A DNA stretch of 48,795 bases from Alphaproteobacteria bacterium (GTDB taxonomy: Bacteria > Pseudomonadota > Alphaproteobacteria > UBA9219). Within the stretch, counting starts at the first letter, position 1. Each line of letters starts with the position of its first letter. The stretch lies in the NCBI GenBank assembly GCA_031291435.1, contig JARLJC010000137.1, forward strand, positions 1 to 48,795, read 5' to 3'. Positions 27,186-36,906 of this stretch are shown piece by piece. Both the position numbers and the translations under genes were made by a program. The notes under the pieces were generated by a model. The model was not told the DNA's origin. It did not search any database and worked only from the letters and a program-made list of their open reading frames with translations.

Positions 27186-28382
27186 CTAGGCTTTCTCCGC
27201 GTTCAAAGCATGGGCCGGGGTCTCGGCGAAATGCCGCACCGCTTCGACCGTTTCCAGCAATTTGCCGCACCGCCGCTGGGCCGCAAAATGGCGGTTGGCG
27301 GCTTTTTGTCCAACCGTCAGATCTTCAGCGGTCGGCCTTCTCTGGAGGGCCGGCTGCAGCTGCTCATCGAGGGATTTGTTCCAGTCAAACAGCGTCAAAA
27401 AGGGGAATTCGCCGGCGCGTTCCTGCCACCATTGATTGGCATCGCTGATAACTGCGCAACGATGCAGCAGCCCACTTGCGGCGCGTTCATGGATAATGTC
27501 GCCGCCATGCGGGTTCGTGTTGCAGACGATTTGCGTATCGCGGTAAAGCGCCTCGATCGCGGGACCGGGAACGCTGGGCCTAAAACTGGCGCGGGCGCCG
27601 GTTTTATCGATGGAATCCCACCCATTGCCTACGATAGTAGCCCCTTCCTGATATTTAAGCCAGTTCACGAAGGTGATGGCGCGCTTGCGCCGGATATAGA
27701 CATCGACCCAACGCGCCAGCCCCCAGAACAGGTCGAAATCGGCCTTGCGCTCGGCGCGGAAGGTATCGAAAATCTCCTGAATCAGGTCGCAGATGACGAG
27801 ATTAGGATTTTGCTCGGCCACCGTGATTTTCTCCCACAGGATTTTTTGCAGAGCGTCGGGCAGACCGCCGAAAACCTGTTTGCATTCCTCGAGATCGCCC
27901 CCCGATTTAATGTAAAGAAGCCGGATCGATCTTTTGGGAAAAGCGGCCGCCGGATCCAAAAACGGCATCGCCTCAAAAGGCGCATGGGCGATAATCTGTT
28001 GCGTGCCTATATAGCGCCGGTGAATATCCAGATGCGACGCAAAGCAATAGATATTAGCAACATAACGGCTGGTATTCGCGTGATTGAAGATGTTGTGACA
28101 GGGATTGTCATAATGGATGCCGATGAAGGGGATGCGTTTCAGTTCCCATAAATTCTGGCCACCCACCGACAGCATTGAGCCGACGCCCTGCATTCCATAG
28201 CAGAAATCATATTGTTCGGTTTCAAGGCGGCGAAACAGGGATTCAAGCCCCCCTGGCGCCGCGGCATCATGCACATCGGCTTCATATCCAGCCTGCCGGA
28301 GCAGGCCGCAATAATCCATCGCCGCGCAATAAAGCGCCTGATTTTCAGTAATATAGCTAATACCCAGCGCGCGCTTGGTCAT
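27186..28382 (-). CDS. CgeB-like glycosyltransferase
   Basis: A 398-residue protein with a GT-B-like layout. The N-terminal domain (SYITENQALYCAAMDYCGLL, YGMQGVGSMLSV, FIGIHYDNPCHNIF) is followed by a C-terminal segment NTNPHGGDIIHERAASGLLHRCAVISD. That segment resembles the conserved end of spore-maturation CgeB-type and DUF3880-containing glycosyltransferases. It lies 119 bases upstream of the radical SAM gene on the same strand, at the right edge of the glycan region, and is separated from ndk by 74 bases. Family assignment rests on that one segment. Confidence 0.68.
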   Translation of the reverse strand: MTKRALGISYITENQALYCAAMDYCGLLRQAGYEADVHDAAAPGGLESLFRRLETEQYDFCYGMQGVGSMLSVGGQNLWELKRIPFIGIHYDNPCHNIFNHANTSRYVANIYCFASHLDIHRRYIGTQQIIAHAPFEAMPFLDPAAAFPKRSIRLLYIKSGGDLEECKQVFGGLPDALQKILWEKITVAEQNPNLVICDLIQEIFDTFRAERKADFDLFWGLARWVDVYIRRKRAITFVNWLKYQEGATIVGNGWDSIDKTGARASFRPSVPGPAIEALYRDTQIVCNTNPHGGDIIHERAASGLLHRCAVISDANQWWQERAGEFPFLTLFDWNKSLDEQLQPALQRRPTAEDLTVGQKAANRHFAAQRRCGKLLETVEAVRHFAETPAHALNAEKA

Positions 28383-28456
28383 CGGCAGCCCTTCTGTCTT
28401 CTTCTATCTATAGAAGAACAGGCAACGTGATTCCAAGCGATTAGTGTCGCGCCAGC

Positions 28457-28879
28457 CTAGCCGACGATTTCTTCGGGCTTGAAGAAATAGGCGATCTCGA
28501 TTTTGGCGTTGTCGAGGCTGTCGGAGCCATGCACCGAATTGGCTTCGATGCTTTCGGCGAATTCCTTGCGGATGGTGCCGGGGGCGGCGTTGGCCGGGTT
28601 GGTGGCACCCATGATTTCACGGTTTTTGGCGACGGCGTTTTCGCCTTCCAGCACCTGAATGACGACCGGGCCGGAGATCATGAATTCGCACAGATCGTTG
28701 AAGAAAGGGCGTTCCTTGTGCACGGCGTAGAAGCCTTCGGCCTGCTTGCGGCTCATCTGAATGCGTTTCTGCGCGACGATGCGCAGGCCCGCTTCTTCGA
28801 ACTTGGCGTTGATCTTGCCGGTCAGGTTGCGACGCGTGGCGTCGGGCTTCAAAATCGAAAAGGTCCGTTCGAGGGCCAT
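28457..28879 (-). CDS. ndk: Nucleoside diphosphate kinase
   Basis: A 140-residue kinase that equilibrates nucleoside di- and triphosphates by a phospho-histidine intermediate. His117 lies in the hallmark [22 protein letters not shown] at the N-terminus and [14 protein letters not shown] near residue 100 are also typical. Length is normal. The 233 bases upstream contain a perfect 7-bp hairpin (CTTGCGC/GCGCAAG, 28926-28944) and no recognisable gene. The chemotaxis operon ends just above it on the same strand, so read-through into ndk is possible. Confidence 0.97.
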   Translation of the reverse strand: MALERTFSILKPDATRRNLTGKINAKFEEAGLRIVAQKRIQMSRKQAEGFYAVHKERPFFNDLCEFMISGPVVIQVLEGENAVAKNREIMGATNPANAAPGTIRKEFAESIEANSVHGSDSLDNAKIEIAYFFKPEEIVG

Positions 28880-29112
28880 TTTTCCGCTCCGTGTAAAGAT
28901 ATATAGTGTGCGGGCTTATAGACGGCTTGCGCTGCGGGCGCAAGGGCCACACGTATTTTCAGCCTGGATCGATACAGCCGCCGATACAGGCCGACATTGC
29001 TTGGTTATTTTGGCTGCGGAACGCCGTTCGCCTGGGGTTCCCCTATGGCAGCCAGAGCATAGGTAATCGGCGCCGTTCCTAGCGGCGACCATGGAACCCC
29101 CGTAAAACGGGC

Positions 29113-29415
29113 TCAGTTCAGGGTGAACATATTCTCGAAGCGGGCGAGGTCGAACATCTTCTTGACCTGCCCGGTGGCGCCGCCGATGACCAGTTTTTTA
29201 TGGTTCTTCTCGGCGGCGTCGAGCGCCAGCAGCAGCATGCCTAGCCCCGCCGAGTCGATGAAATCCATCTTCTCGACATTGAGCACGACCTGCTGGATAT
29301 CGCCCGCATTCATTTTGTCGATCACGTCGCGGAATCCCAGATGGTCGGGGAAAGTGAATTTGCCGCTCATATGCACGTCGAGGGTGCCGTGCGTAAGTTC
29401 CTGCCTGATATCCAT
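29113..29415 (-). CDS. STAS-domain protein, anti-sigma-factor-antagonist type
   Basis: A 100-residue single STAS domain, the fold used by SpoIIAA/RsbV partner-switch proteins. The sequence around DFIDSAGLGMLLLAL holds the conserved Ser that is phosphorylated by RsbW-type kinases. ATG 29415 follows AGGAGG by five bases; a GTG two codons earlier is less likely. It is the last gene of the chemotaxis operon, 12 bases after a chemoreceptor-like gene. The phosphorylatable Ser and the RsbW-like ATPase at 44172-44669 make a partner switch feasible. The actual partner is not known. Confidence 0.88.
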   Translation of the reverse strand: MDIRQELTHGTLDVHMSGKFTFPDHLGFRDVIDKMNAGDIQQVVLNVEKMDFIDSAGLGMLLLALDAAEKNHKKLVIGGATGQVKKMFDLARFENMFTLN

Positions 29416-29427
29416 GTTCACCTCCTG

Positions 29428-30549
29428 TTAGAAAAGTTCGACGTCTTGGGGCGGATGCCCGGCGCCCGCATCCACAGCCGCCATATGTCCGGCGGCCTGC
29501 ATGGTTTCGATATATTTCTGGCGGATTTCGCCGAGTTTGATGACCGCGAGAATTTGTCCGGCCGCTTCCTGCACGCTTTGCCTGCCGGGAGAGAAATCCT
29601 CGCCTTCAAGAAGCGCGGCGGCTTTGGCGCGCACGGATTCAAACAGGGCAACGCATTGCCTGATGATGTCGGCGGCGTTTTCGGCGATCTGCGTGTTGCG
29701 GTCCTGAAACTGCATATCGACGATGAGGCCGTGGATCGACTCGGTGATCTCGTGCGAGGTCTGGGCCGCCCCCTTCATCACGCTGGATGTTTTTTCGCTC
29801 TGGCGCACAAGGCCCGCCATCATGTTTTCCAGCACTTCCTTGGCTTCGATATTGGCGTTGATGTCGCTGGTCGCGACTTCCTTGAGAAGATTGAAACCGT
29901 CGACCACGCTTTTCATAATGATGTTGGTGCGGACGCGCATGCTGGTGGAAAGCTCGGAGACGCGCTCCGACAGAATCTTGACCTCGTCGGCTACCACGCC
30001 GAAGCCCTTGCCATGTTCGCCCGCGCGCGCGGCTTCGATAAGGGCGTTGAGCGCCAGCAGTTTCGACTGACGGGTGATGGCCTGAATTTGCTTCGAGAAA
30101 TTTTCGATGTCCTGCAAATTTTTGATGGCATCTTCCATGCTGTAGACCATCGACAGGGCTTTTTTGGAGACGATCAGCATCTTGGTCACGGAATCGTCGA
30201 GCGTCTTGCTGAACAAGGCGATGAAATCGTCGAGCGTCACATCCTTGCCCTCGACCGTAATAGTGCCGATGGTCGATACCAGGGCATTGACGATATCACC
30301 CTGCGTTTTCGAACTGTCCGCCAGATTCTTGAAACGCTGGGTCAGTTGGCGGCTGGCTTCTTCCACGCGCCGGGCCGCGTCGGGCAGGACGGCGGTCAGC
30401 ACCTGCAACGCCCCGCACCCAGCATCCGCGGCGGTCGCCGCTTCGCCAAGGATGGCGGCGGGCGTGGCCGTTGCGGCGGCTTTTTCCAGCATCTGGGCGA
30501 CCGCCTGTTCAATCGGTTCGCCGGTTTCGATAGTTTCGGAACGGCTCAT
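29428..30549 (-). CDS. Soluble chemoreceptor-like protein with a QFQD motif
   Basis: A 373-residue protein without membrane helices. A short methyl-accepting-type coiled coil covers about 150-210 (LLALNALIEAARAGEHGKGFGVVADEVKILSERV), so a CheA/CheW-like hairpin tip is partly kept. Further on, MQFQDRNTQIAENAADII recalls the QDxxxQ phosphatase helix of CheZ. This kind of protein is often found beside STAS genes in proteobacteria. Its ATG overlaps the cheB stop by 4 bp, so it is translated together with the adaptation enzymes. Role inferred: a cytoplasmic input or a phospho-CheY-directed component. Confidence 0.75.
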   Translation of the reverse strand: MSRSETIETGEPIEQAVAQMLEKAAATATPAAILGEAATAADAGCGALQVLTAVLPDAARRVEEASRQLTQRFKNLADSSKTQGDIVNALVSTIGTITVEGKDVTLDDFIALFSKTLDDSVTKMLIVSKKALSMVYSMEDAIKNLQDIENFSKQIQAITRQSKLLALNALIEAARAGEHGKGFGVVADEVKILSERVSELSTSMRVRTNIIMKSVVDGFNLLKEVATSDINANIEAKEVLENMMAGLVRQSEKTSSVMKGAAQTSHEITESIHGLIVDMQFQDRNTQIAENAADIIRQCVALFESVRAKAAALLEGEDFSPGRQSVQEAAGQILAVIKLGEIRQKYIETMQAAGHMAAVDAGAGHPPQDVELF

Positions 30550-31613
30550 CGTGAGGCGCCTTTCTTTTCGCAGAATTTCAGAATCGCGGCCGGAATGTCG
30601 ATCAGGGGCAATTCGATATCGACGGCCCCGGCTTTAACGGCGACCTGCGGCATGCCGTAAACCACGCAGGAAGCCTGGTCTTGCCCGAAATTATATGACC
30701 CGGCATCATGCATCGCCTTAAGGCCGAGCGCGCCGTCCCTGCCCATGCCGGTCAGAATCACGCCGATGGCGCGGCTGCCCGCGGCGTCGGCGACCGAGTG
30801 GAACAACACATCGACCGAGGGTTTATGGCCCGAGACCGGCGGCCCGTCTTCGAGCTTGCACACGAAATCGCCGCCGATCCTGACGATTTTCAGATGCCGG
30901 TTGCCGGGCGCAAGATAGGCGTGCCCCTGTTTGAGGCGATCATGGTTGGCGGCTTCCGCGACCGTCACCTGCGACAGGCTGTCGAGCCGGACGGCGAAAG
31001 ATTGGGTGAAAGTTTCCGGCATATGCTGGGTGATGACGATGGGCGGGCAATTGGCGGGCAGCCGCAGGAAGATTTCGCGCAACGCCTCGACGCCGCCGGT
31101 GGAGGAACCCATGGCGATGATAGGACGCGCGCCCCCTTCCGGCGGATGAAAGGGGATGACCGGCGTTTCCGCCGACGCATCACGCGCCCGGCCCCGCCGC
31201 GCGACGTTGGAGGCGGCGGCAGCGCGGACTTTCGCCACCAGTTCATCCTTGAGATCGGCGATGGTATCGCGGGTCTGGTTGGTGACCGGCTTGGCAATGT
31301 AGTCAAAAGCGCCCAGTTCGAGGGCGTGGAGCGTAGCCTCGGTGCCTTTCTGCGTCAGCGACGACACCATGATCACCGGCATCGGGCGCAGCGTCATGAT
31401 TTTTTCGAGAAACGAAAGCCCGTCCATTTTCGGCATTTCGATATCGAGCGTCAGCACGTCGGGATTAAGGCGTTTGATTTTTTCGCGCGCGTCATAGGGG
31501 TCGGAGGCGGTGTCCAGAACCTTGATATCCGCCTCTTCGGACAGCATTTCGCTGAACATCTGGCGGATGAGGGCGGAGTCGTCGACGACGATGACGGTGA
31601 TGGGTTTTGTCAT
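30546..31613 (-). CDS. cheB: Chemotaxis-specific protein-glutamate methylesterase
   Basis: A 355-residue response regulator with an N-terminal receiver domain (VVDDSALIR, phospho-acceptor Asp57 in LTLDIEMP) and a C-terminal methylesterase domain (GSSTGGVEAL with the nucleophilic Ser, ITQHMPE with the His, GMGRDGALGLKAM). It removes methyl groups from chemoreceptors and may deamidate glutamines. Phosphorylation by CheA activates it. Its stop overlaps the next gene and its start overlaps the cheD stop (ATGA), giving tight coupling with CheD, its partner in some bacteria. Confidence 0.96.
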   Translation of the reverse strand: MTKPITVIVVDDSALIRQMFSEMLSEEADIKVLDTASDPYDAREKIKRLNPDVLTLDIEMPKMDGLSFLEKIMTLRPMPVIMVSSLTQKGTEATLHALELGAFDYIAKPVTNQTRDTIADLKDELVAKVRAAAASNVARRGRARDASAETPVIPFHPPEGGARPIIAMGSSTGGVEALREIFLRLPANCPPIVITQHMPETFTQSFAVRLDSLSQVTVAEAANHDRLKQGHAYLAPGNRHLKIVRIGGDFVCKLEDGPPVSGHKPSVDVLFHSVADAAGSRAIGVILTGMGRDGALGLKAMHDAGSYNFGQDQASCVVYGMPQVAVKAGAVDIELPLIDIPAAILKFCEKKGASR

Positions 31614-32263
31614 GGCCGGAACAGCTCGATCGCGCCTTCAACGGGCATGCTTTTGATCTGGCGGCTGTAACGCGCTTCTTCTTCGACCACGATCATATCC
31701 TCGCGGCGTTTAAGCTGGCGCATCATCACGCGGCCGGTATCGGGGTAGTAATGCAGGCGGCGCGGATGTTCGCCTTCCAGATCTTCGGAGGCGAGACGGT
31801 AACCTTCGCGTTTGAGAAAATCACGGATGAATTGCGCGTTCTTGCTGCCGATGCGGGCCGAATTGTTGATGACGTTGCCACCGCCGAACACCTTGATCTC
31901 GAAACGGTCCTTGCGCCCGCCCGCGCTGAGGATGCCGTTGATCAGGCTTTCCATCGCGAACACGCCGTAACGCGCGGAGTCGCTGACGCGCGCATCGCCG
32001 GCATCGTCGCCGGGCAGGAGAAAATGATTCATGCCGCCGACGCCGGCCACGGGGTCGCGGATGCAGGCCGACACGCAGGAACCGAGGATGGTCGCCAGCA
32101 TTTCGCCGCCTTTGGCCGACACATGCCAGTCGCCGGAAAAAATCTTGACCACGCTGACATGCTCGCGGGCATCGTAAAACCGCTTGTCGCCGTGAAAATA
32201 GTCGGCGACCGGCATTTCCGGCCGGTGGCGTCTTTCGTCGGGTTTTGTCACCGGCATCCCCAT
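31610..32263 (-). CDS. cheD: Chemoreceptor glutamine deamidase
   Basis: A 217-residue protein that deamidates receptor glutamines to glutamates. The catalytic Cys lies in ILGSCVSAC and the His in VGGMNHFLLP, with FGGGNVI-type residues later. A longer frame exists, but its N-terminus lies entirely within cheR on another frame. ATG 32263 overlaps the cheR stop by one base (TGATG), as expected for coupled genes. The C-terminal ~60 residues (VMMRQLKRREDMIVVEEEARY) are longer than in most CheD proteins. Confidence 0.92.
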   Translation of the reverse strand: MGMPVTKPDERRHRPEMPVADYFHGDKRFYDAREHVSVVKIFSGDWHVSAKGGEMLATILGSCVSACIRDPVAGVGGMNHFLLPGDDAGDARVSDSARYGVFAMESLINGILSAGGRKDRFEIKVFGGGNVINNSARIGSKNAQFIRDFLKREGYRLASEDLEGEHPRRLHYYPDTGRVMMRQLKRREDMIVVEEEARYSRQIKSMPVEGAIELFRP

Positions 32264-33108
32264 CAGCGAACCTTGCGATAGATGGTGCGGCCCAGCAGTT
32301 CGAAGCGGTCGCTGACCTTGAACAGATTTTCCGAATGGCCGATATAGAGCCAGCCCTGCGGCTTGAGCAGATTGGCGATGCGAGCAAAAAGACCGGCTTG
32401 GGTCGGCTTGTCGAAATAGATCACGACATTGCGGCAGAACACCGCGTCGAACAGCCCCTGCATCGGCCATGCTTCGAGCAGATTGAGCGGTTTGAAGGTG
32501 ATCATTTCCTTGAGAATATCCGACATATGGATATCGCCTTTTGTGTCCTGCATGACGTCACCTCGGTAGGTTTCGGGAATTTTTTCATATTGCTCGGCTG
32601 GGTAGCTTCCTTCGGCCCCGGTCGCCAGCATATTGGTGTCGATGTCGGTCGCCAGAATGCGGGCGTCCCATTTGGTCAAATCCCTGAGCGCGCCCTTCAC
32701 CGTCATGGCGATGGAATAAGGTTCCATGCCGGACGAGCAGCCCGCCGACCAGATGCGCAATTTGCGCGGCTGCGGCGGCTGCGCGGCCAGCGGCGCCAGA
32801 ACCGCATCGCGCAGATGATCGAAATGGTGCTTCTCGCGGAAAAAATGAGTGAGGTTGGTGGTCAGCGCGTTGACGAGATTGCCGACTTCGCCGTTATCGG
32901 CCCGCACCAGATCGCAATAATCGGTGAAATCATTCAGCTTGAGCGCGCGCAGACGCCGCACAAGCCGCGAATAGACCATGTCCTTCTTGTGTTCGGCCAG
33001 CACGATACCGGTGCGATCAAAAGCCAGCCCCGCGAGATAACGGAACTGCTGATCGGTGAAAGTAAATTCGCGCTCCTCCTCGCGCCGCAGCATTTCCGGC
33101 ATGGGCAT
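32263..33108 (-). CDS. cheR: Chemotaxis protein methyltransferase
   Basis: A 281-residue SAM-dependent methyltransferase that methylates glutamates in chemoreceptors. An N-terminal helical domain (FTFTDQQFRYLAGLA) precedes the SAM domain with SAGCSSGMEPYSIAM, ATDIDTNMLA and DAVFCRNVVIYFD. A Met replaces the usual Glu in the GxEPYS motif, which is a mild deviation. It lies 23 bases after the chemoreceptor gene and just before cheD. The upstream receptor ends in a possible CheR tether. Confidence 0.95.
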   Translation of the reverse strand: MPMPEMLRREEEREFTFTDQQFRYLAGLAFDRTGIVLAEHKKDMVYSRLVRRLRALKLNDFTDYCDLVRADNGEVGNLVNALTTNLTHFFREKHHFDHLRDAVLAPLAAQPPQPRKLRIWSAGCSSGMEPYSIAMTVKGALRDLTKWDARILATDIDTNMLATGAEGSYPAEQYEKIPETYRGDVMQDTKGDIHMSDILKEMITFKPLNLLEAWPMQGLFDAVFCRNVVIYFDKPTQAGLFARIANLLKPQGWLYIGHSENLFKVSDRFELLGRTIYRKVR

Positions 33109-33131
33109 TCCTCCGCTTTCCCGACAATCCC

Positions 33132-36100
33132 TCAGAATTCTTTCCAGTCCTTGTCGTAGCCGTGCTTCTCACCAATGGCGGCCTTGGTCACACGTTCGCT
33201 ATTGGCGCCCTGTTTGGGTTTGCCGGGCATCAGCGCCGCCGCTAATTTCGCCGACGGTTTTTGCGCAGGCGATGTTTTCGGTTTGGCGGTCGCGACGGGA
33301 GAAGTCTCGGCTTCATCCTGTTCGTCGAGAGTGAAGAAGCTCATCAGCTGTTCCAGCGCGCGCGCCTGCTCGACCATTGACGTCGCAGCCGCCGTGTTTT
33401 CTTCAACCAGGGCGGCGTTCTGCTGGGTGACTTCGTCCATCTGGGTGATCGCCGTGTTGATCTCGTCGATGCCGGTGGCCTGTTCCTGACTGGCGCGCGC
33501 GATTTCCGAAACGATGTCAGACACCTGCTTGACCGAGCCGACGATGTTTTTAAGCGTCTCGCCCGCCTGATTGACCAAAGTCGCGCCGGTTTTCACCTGC
33601 TGCGCGCTTTCGTTGATCAGGGTCTTGATCTCCTTGGAGGCCGAGGCCGAACGTCCGGCCAGCGAGCGTACTTCCGACGCTACCACGGCGAAGCCCTTGC
33701 CGGCATCCCCTGCCCGCGCGGCTTCCACGGCGGCATTCAACGCCAGCAGATTAGTCTGGAAAGCGATTTCGTCGATGACGCCGATGATGTCGGAAATCTT
33801 TTGCGAAGATTTCTCGATGCTGCCCATCGCCGAGACCGCGCTTTCGACCACCTGGCCGCCGTCGCTCGCGACCTGATTGGCCTTGGCCGAGAGTTCGTTG
33901 GCGTTGGCGGCGTTGGTCGAGTTCTGCTTGACGGTGCCGGTAATCTCCTCCATCGACGCCGCGGTTTCTTCGAGCGACGAAGCCTGTTCTTCCGTACGCT
34001 GCGACAGGTCGGTGCTACCCGAGGCGATTTCGCCCGAGGCGGAATTGACCGCCTTGGCCGACTCGATGATCTGCTTGACCATTTCGTACAGTTTATCGAC
34101 CGTGGCGTTGACCGCTTTCTTGATGTCGGCGAAGGTGCCTTTGTATTCCAGATTCATTTTCTGGGTCAGGTCGCCCGCCGCGATGCCGGTCAGAACCGTA
34201 ACCGCTTCGGCCATGCCTTTTTCGTTTTCGGTACGCGTCATGACCATCTGCGTCACATCGCTGGCGGTTTTCACCACCCGCACGACTTTGCCTTTCAAAT
34301 CCATGATCGGATTGTAGGAAGCGTTGATCCATACTTCCTTGCCGCCTTTGCCGATGCGCTTGAATTCGCCGCTCTGCGCTTCGCCGCGATTCAGATCTTC
34401 CCAGAATTTGCGGTAATCGGCGCTGGCGCGGTAATCGGCTTCAGCGAACATGCTGTGATGCTTGCCCTTGATTTCGTCGAGCGTGTAACCCATTACCGCA
34501 AGGAAATTCGGATTGGCGCTGATGACGGTGCCATCGGTCTGGAACTCAATGATCGCCTGCGAGCGGTTGAGCGCCTCGGTCAATCCTACCGCGGTGCCGT
34601 CCTGCCATTCCACCACGGTGCCCAGTTTTTCGTTATTGGCCCCGAAGATGGGATTAGCCACGAGATTAAACGAACGCCCCCCGACCTGTATCGAGGTTTT
34701 GAAAGGGCCGGTCAGTTTTTCCAGCATGTTGCGCTGATGCGCCGGATTTTTATGGAAGATGTCGATATTGCTGCCGATCAGGCTTTTCACGCTGAAACGC
34801 GGCAGGTCTTTCTGAATATCCTTTTCCGCTTCGTCGAGAAATCCGGTCAGAGCCTCGTTGATATAACTGATATTGAACTGGGCATCGGCCATCATGACAT
34901 TGGCCGTGCAGGTATCGAGCGCCAGCTTCAACCGCGCGCCGTTCATGCTTTCCATCTTGGCCTTGGTGATTTCGGTGGCGTATTTGACCACCTTCACGAC
35001 CTTGCCGTTGGGGTCGAGGATCGGGTTATAGGAGGCCTGCAGCCAGACTTCCTTGCCGCCTTTGCCGATGCGCCGATATTCCCCGGCCTGATAATCGCCG
35101 CGATTGAGCCTGGCCCAGAAATCGCGATAGTCGCCGCTGTTGGCATAGGCGGGATCGACGAATATGCTGTGATGCTTGCCCTTGATTTCATCGAGATGAT
35201 ATCCCGTGGCCTCGAGAAAATTATCGTTGGCGTCGACGACGGTGCCGTCGAGCTTGAATTCGATCACCGCCTGCGATTTTTTGATGGCGTTGATCTGCCC
35301 CGAATAATCGGCGACCGTTGTTTTGATGTCGTTCAAGGCCTGCGCCAAACTGCCGACTTCGTCCTGGCGGTCCATGCCGTCGATGGTCATTTTATAATTG
35401 CCTTGCGCCAGATCACCCGAAACTTCGGTTGACCTTTGCAATGGCTTGATAAAAGAGCGGATCACCAGCGCCGCCAGAACCAGGCCGACAAGGGTAAGGG
35501 TCAAAGCGAGGCCGAGATGCCAGAAAACCGTGCCGCGTTCGTTGCCGATTCGGGTGTTGAGCAGGCGATCGAATTCATCATCACCCGCGGCCATGAAAGA
35601 AAACAACCGGGGTTGCGCGACGCGCGCAGCGATGGCAAGCGCCGCATGATCGTTGCTTTGCAGCGCGCGCTGCATATCGGCCATGGCGGCGCCGACGGCC
35701 TGAACGGATTCCCCCAGTTGCGGCTGCATCGACCCGTCAGGATTGGCTTTGCCGGCTTTGGCAAAATCGGCCGCGAATAAATCGGCCGTCTCGTTGAGAT
35801 TATCGCGGGCCTCGGCATAAGCGATGGCATGTTCCTGTTTGTTATCGACTTCCATATCGGCGGCCGCTTCAAGAACGGCATCGATCCCCGCCGACAAAGA
35901 CGGCGCCTGATTCACCAGCATATCGCCGAGATAATAACTATCGGCATCGGGATCGAGCGTGATGTTGAAATTATCGGCAATCGCCCCGATCAGCATGCGC
36001 GTCTTGGCAGCGATCCCGGCGGCGTCTTTCCCTGCCGACGCCGTCTCTATTTTGTCATTGAGGTGACCGAGAACCTGCGCGACGTAACCCGTGGCCTGAT

Positions 36101-36353
36101 CGTTTTTCTGCCGGTCGGCCAGGGCGCGCCCGGCCTTTTGCAGCTCTTCCTTCGAGAAAGGCGTCACCCCTGCGGCCCTTAGAACGTCGTGCGCGACATG
36201 CATATAGCGCATGCCCTCGATTTCGCTCTGGGCAAATTGGATTTGTTCTTCGTGACCGATCACGAGAAAATAGCCGAGAAGAGCGACCGGCAGCATCATG
36301 ATGGCGGCGGCGGCGAAGATTTTCTTGGTGATCGAGAGATTGTTGAACTGCAT
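33132..36353 (-). CDS. Methyl-accepting chemotaxis protein with three PAS-like domains
   Basis: A 1073-residue inner-membrane receptor. A membrane helix at about 12-28 and another at about 285-305 enclose a periplasmic sensor domain of about 250 residues. A HAMP region follows. Then come a PAS domain near 365-480 ([21 protein letters not shown]), a PAS-like domain near 490-600, and a third PAS near 605-720 similar to the first. The signalling hairpin is near 790-1020 ([31 protein letters not shown]). The two similar PAS repeats look like an internal duplication. The C-terminus ends DWKEF, matching the xWxxF pattern of CheR/CheB-tethering pentapeptides such as NWETF. It lies directly between cheW and cheR. 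Confidence 0.93.
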   Translation of the reverse strand: MQFNNLSITKKIFAAAAIMMLPVALLGYFLVIGHEEQIQFAQSEIEGMRYMHVAHDVLRAAGVTPFSKEELQKAGRALADRQKNDQATGYVAQVLGHLNDKIETASAGKDAAGIAAKTRMLIGAIADNFNITLDPDADSYYLGDMLVNQAPSLSAGIDAVLEAAADMEVDNKQEHAIAYAEARDNLNETADLFAADFAKAGKANPDGSMQPQLGESVQAVGAAMADMQRALQSNDHAALAIAARVAQPRLFSFMAAGDDEFDRLLNTRIGNERGTVFWHLGLALTLTLVGLVLAALVIRSFIKPLQRSTEVSGDLAQGNYKMTIDGMDRQDEVGSLAQALNDIKTTVADYSGQINAIKKSQAVIEFKLDGTVVDANDNFLEATGYHLDEIKGKHHSIFVDPAYANSGDYRDFWARLNRGDYQAGEYRRIGKGGKEVWLQASYNPILDPNGKVVKVVKYATEITKAKMESMNGARLKLALDTCTANVMMADAQFNISYINEALTGFLDEAEKDIQKDLPRFSVKSLIGSNIDIFHKNPAHQRNMLEKLTGPFKTSIQVGGRSFNLVANPIFGANNEKLGTVVEWQDGTAVGLTEALNRSQAIIEFQTDGTVISANPNFLAVMGYTLDEIKGKHHSMFAEADYRASADYRKFWEDLNRGEAQSGEFKRIGKGGKEVWINASYNPIMDLKGKVVRVVKTASDVTQMVMTRTENEKGMAEAVTVLTGIAAGDLTQKMNLEYKGTFADIKKAVNATVDKLYEMVKQIIESAKAVNSASGEIASGSTDLSQRTEEQASSLEETAASMEEITGTVKQNSTNAANANELSAKANQVASDGGQVVESAVSAMGSIEKSSQKISDIIGVIDEIAFQTNLLALNAAVEAARAGDAGKGFAVVASEVRSLAGRSASASKEIKTLINESAQQVKTGATLVNQAGETLKNIVGSVKQVSDIVSEIARASQEQATGIDEINTAITQMDEVTQQNAALVEENTAAATSMVEQARALEQLMSFFTLDEQDEAETSPVATAKPKTSPAQKPSAKLAAALMPGKPKQGANSERVTKAAIGEKHGYDKDWKEF

Positions 36354-36376
36354 GGGAAGTCTCCTGTGAGGGGGCG

Positions 36377-36886
36377 TTAAGCGGCTTGCGTGAGGACGGT
36401 ATCGATTTGCCTTGTGTCGAACAGATGATCGACGTCGAGCAGGACAACCATGCGGCTTTCGAGCGAGATAAGGCCGCCGATAAAGGCGGCTTCGGTCTTG
36501 CCGTCGGAAGTAGGCGCGGGTTTGATGGCGTCGGACATGACGTCAAGGATGTCGGACACGGCATCGACCAGAATGCCGATATTGCGTTCGCCCACCGCGA
36601 GAATGATGACCACATGCTTAGGCGTGGCCTCGGTGGCACCCTGATTGAGGCGGGTGCGGAGGTCGAAAATCGGGATGATGAGGCCGCGCAGATTCATCAC
36701 GCCGCGCATGAATTCGGGCGCGTTGGGCAGGCGGGTGGTTTCGGTCCAGCCCTTGATCTCGCGCACGGTCATGATATCGACGCCGTATTCCTCGCTGCCG
36801 ACGGTGAAGGTCAGGAATTGCCGCGCGGTGTTTTCCTGCGCCGCGGCTTTTTCGCTTTCGCGGGTTTTGTCGAAATTGTCGGCCAT
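36377..36886 (-). CDS. cheW: Chemotaxis coupling protein
   Basis: A 169-residue adaptor joining receptors to CheA. The SH3-like core reads [54 protein letters not shown] and a C-terminal LDVDHLF. The NLRG motif is intact. The first ~20 residues are charged and probably unstructured. It lies 20 bases downstream of cheA and 23 bases upstream of the receptor gene, all on one strand. Confidence 0.96.
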   Translation of the reverse strand: MADNFDKTRESEKAAAQENTARQFLTFTVGSEEYGVDIMTVREIKGWTETTRLPNAPEFMRGVMNLRGLIIPIFDLRTRLNQGATEATPKHVVIILAVGERNIGILVDAVSDILDVMSDAIKPAPTSDGKTEAAFIGGLISLESRMVVLLDVDHLFDTRQIDTVLTQAA

Positions 36887-36906
36887 CGTTGTTCCTTTCC
36901 GCGGCT

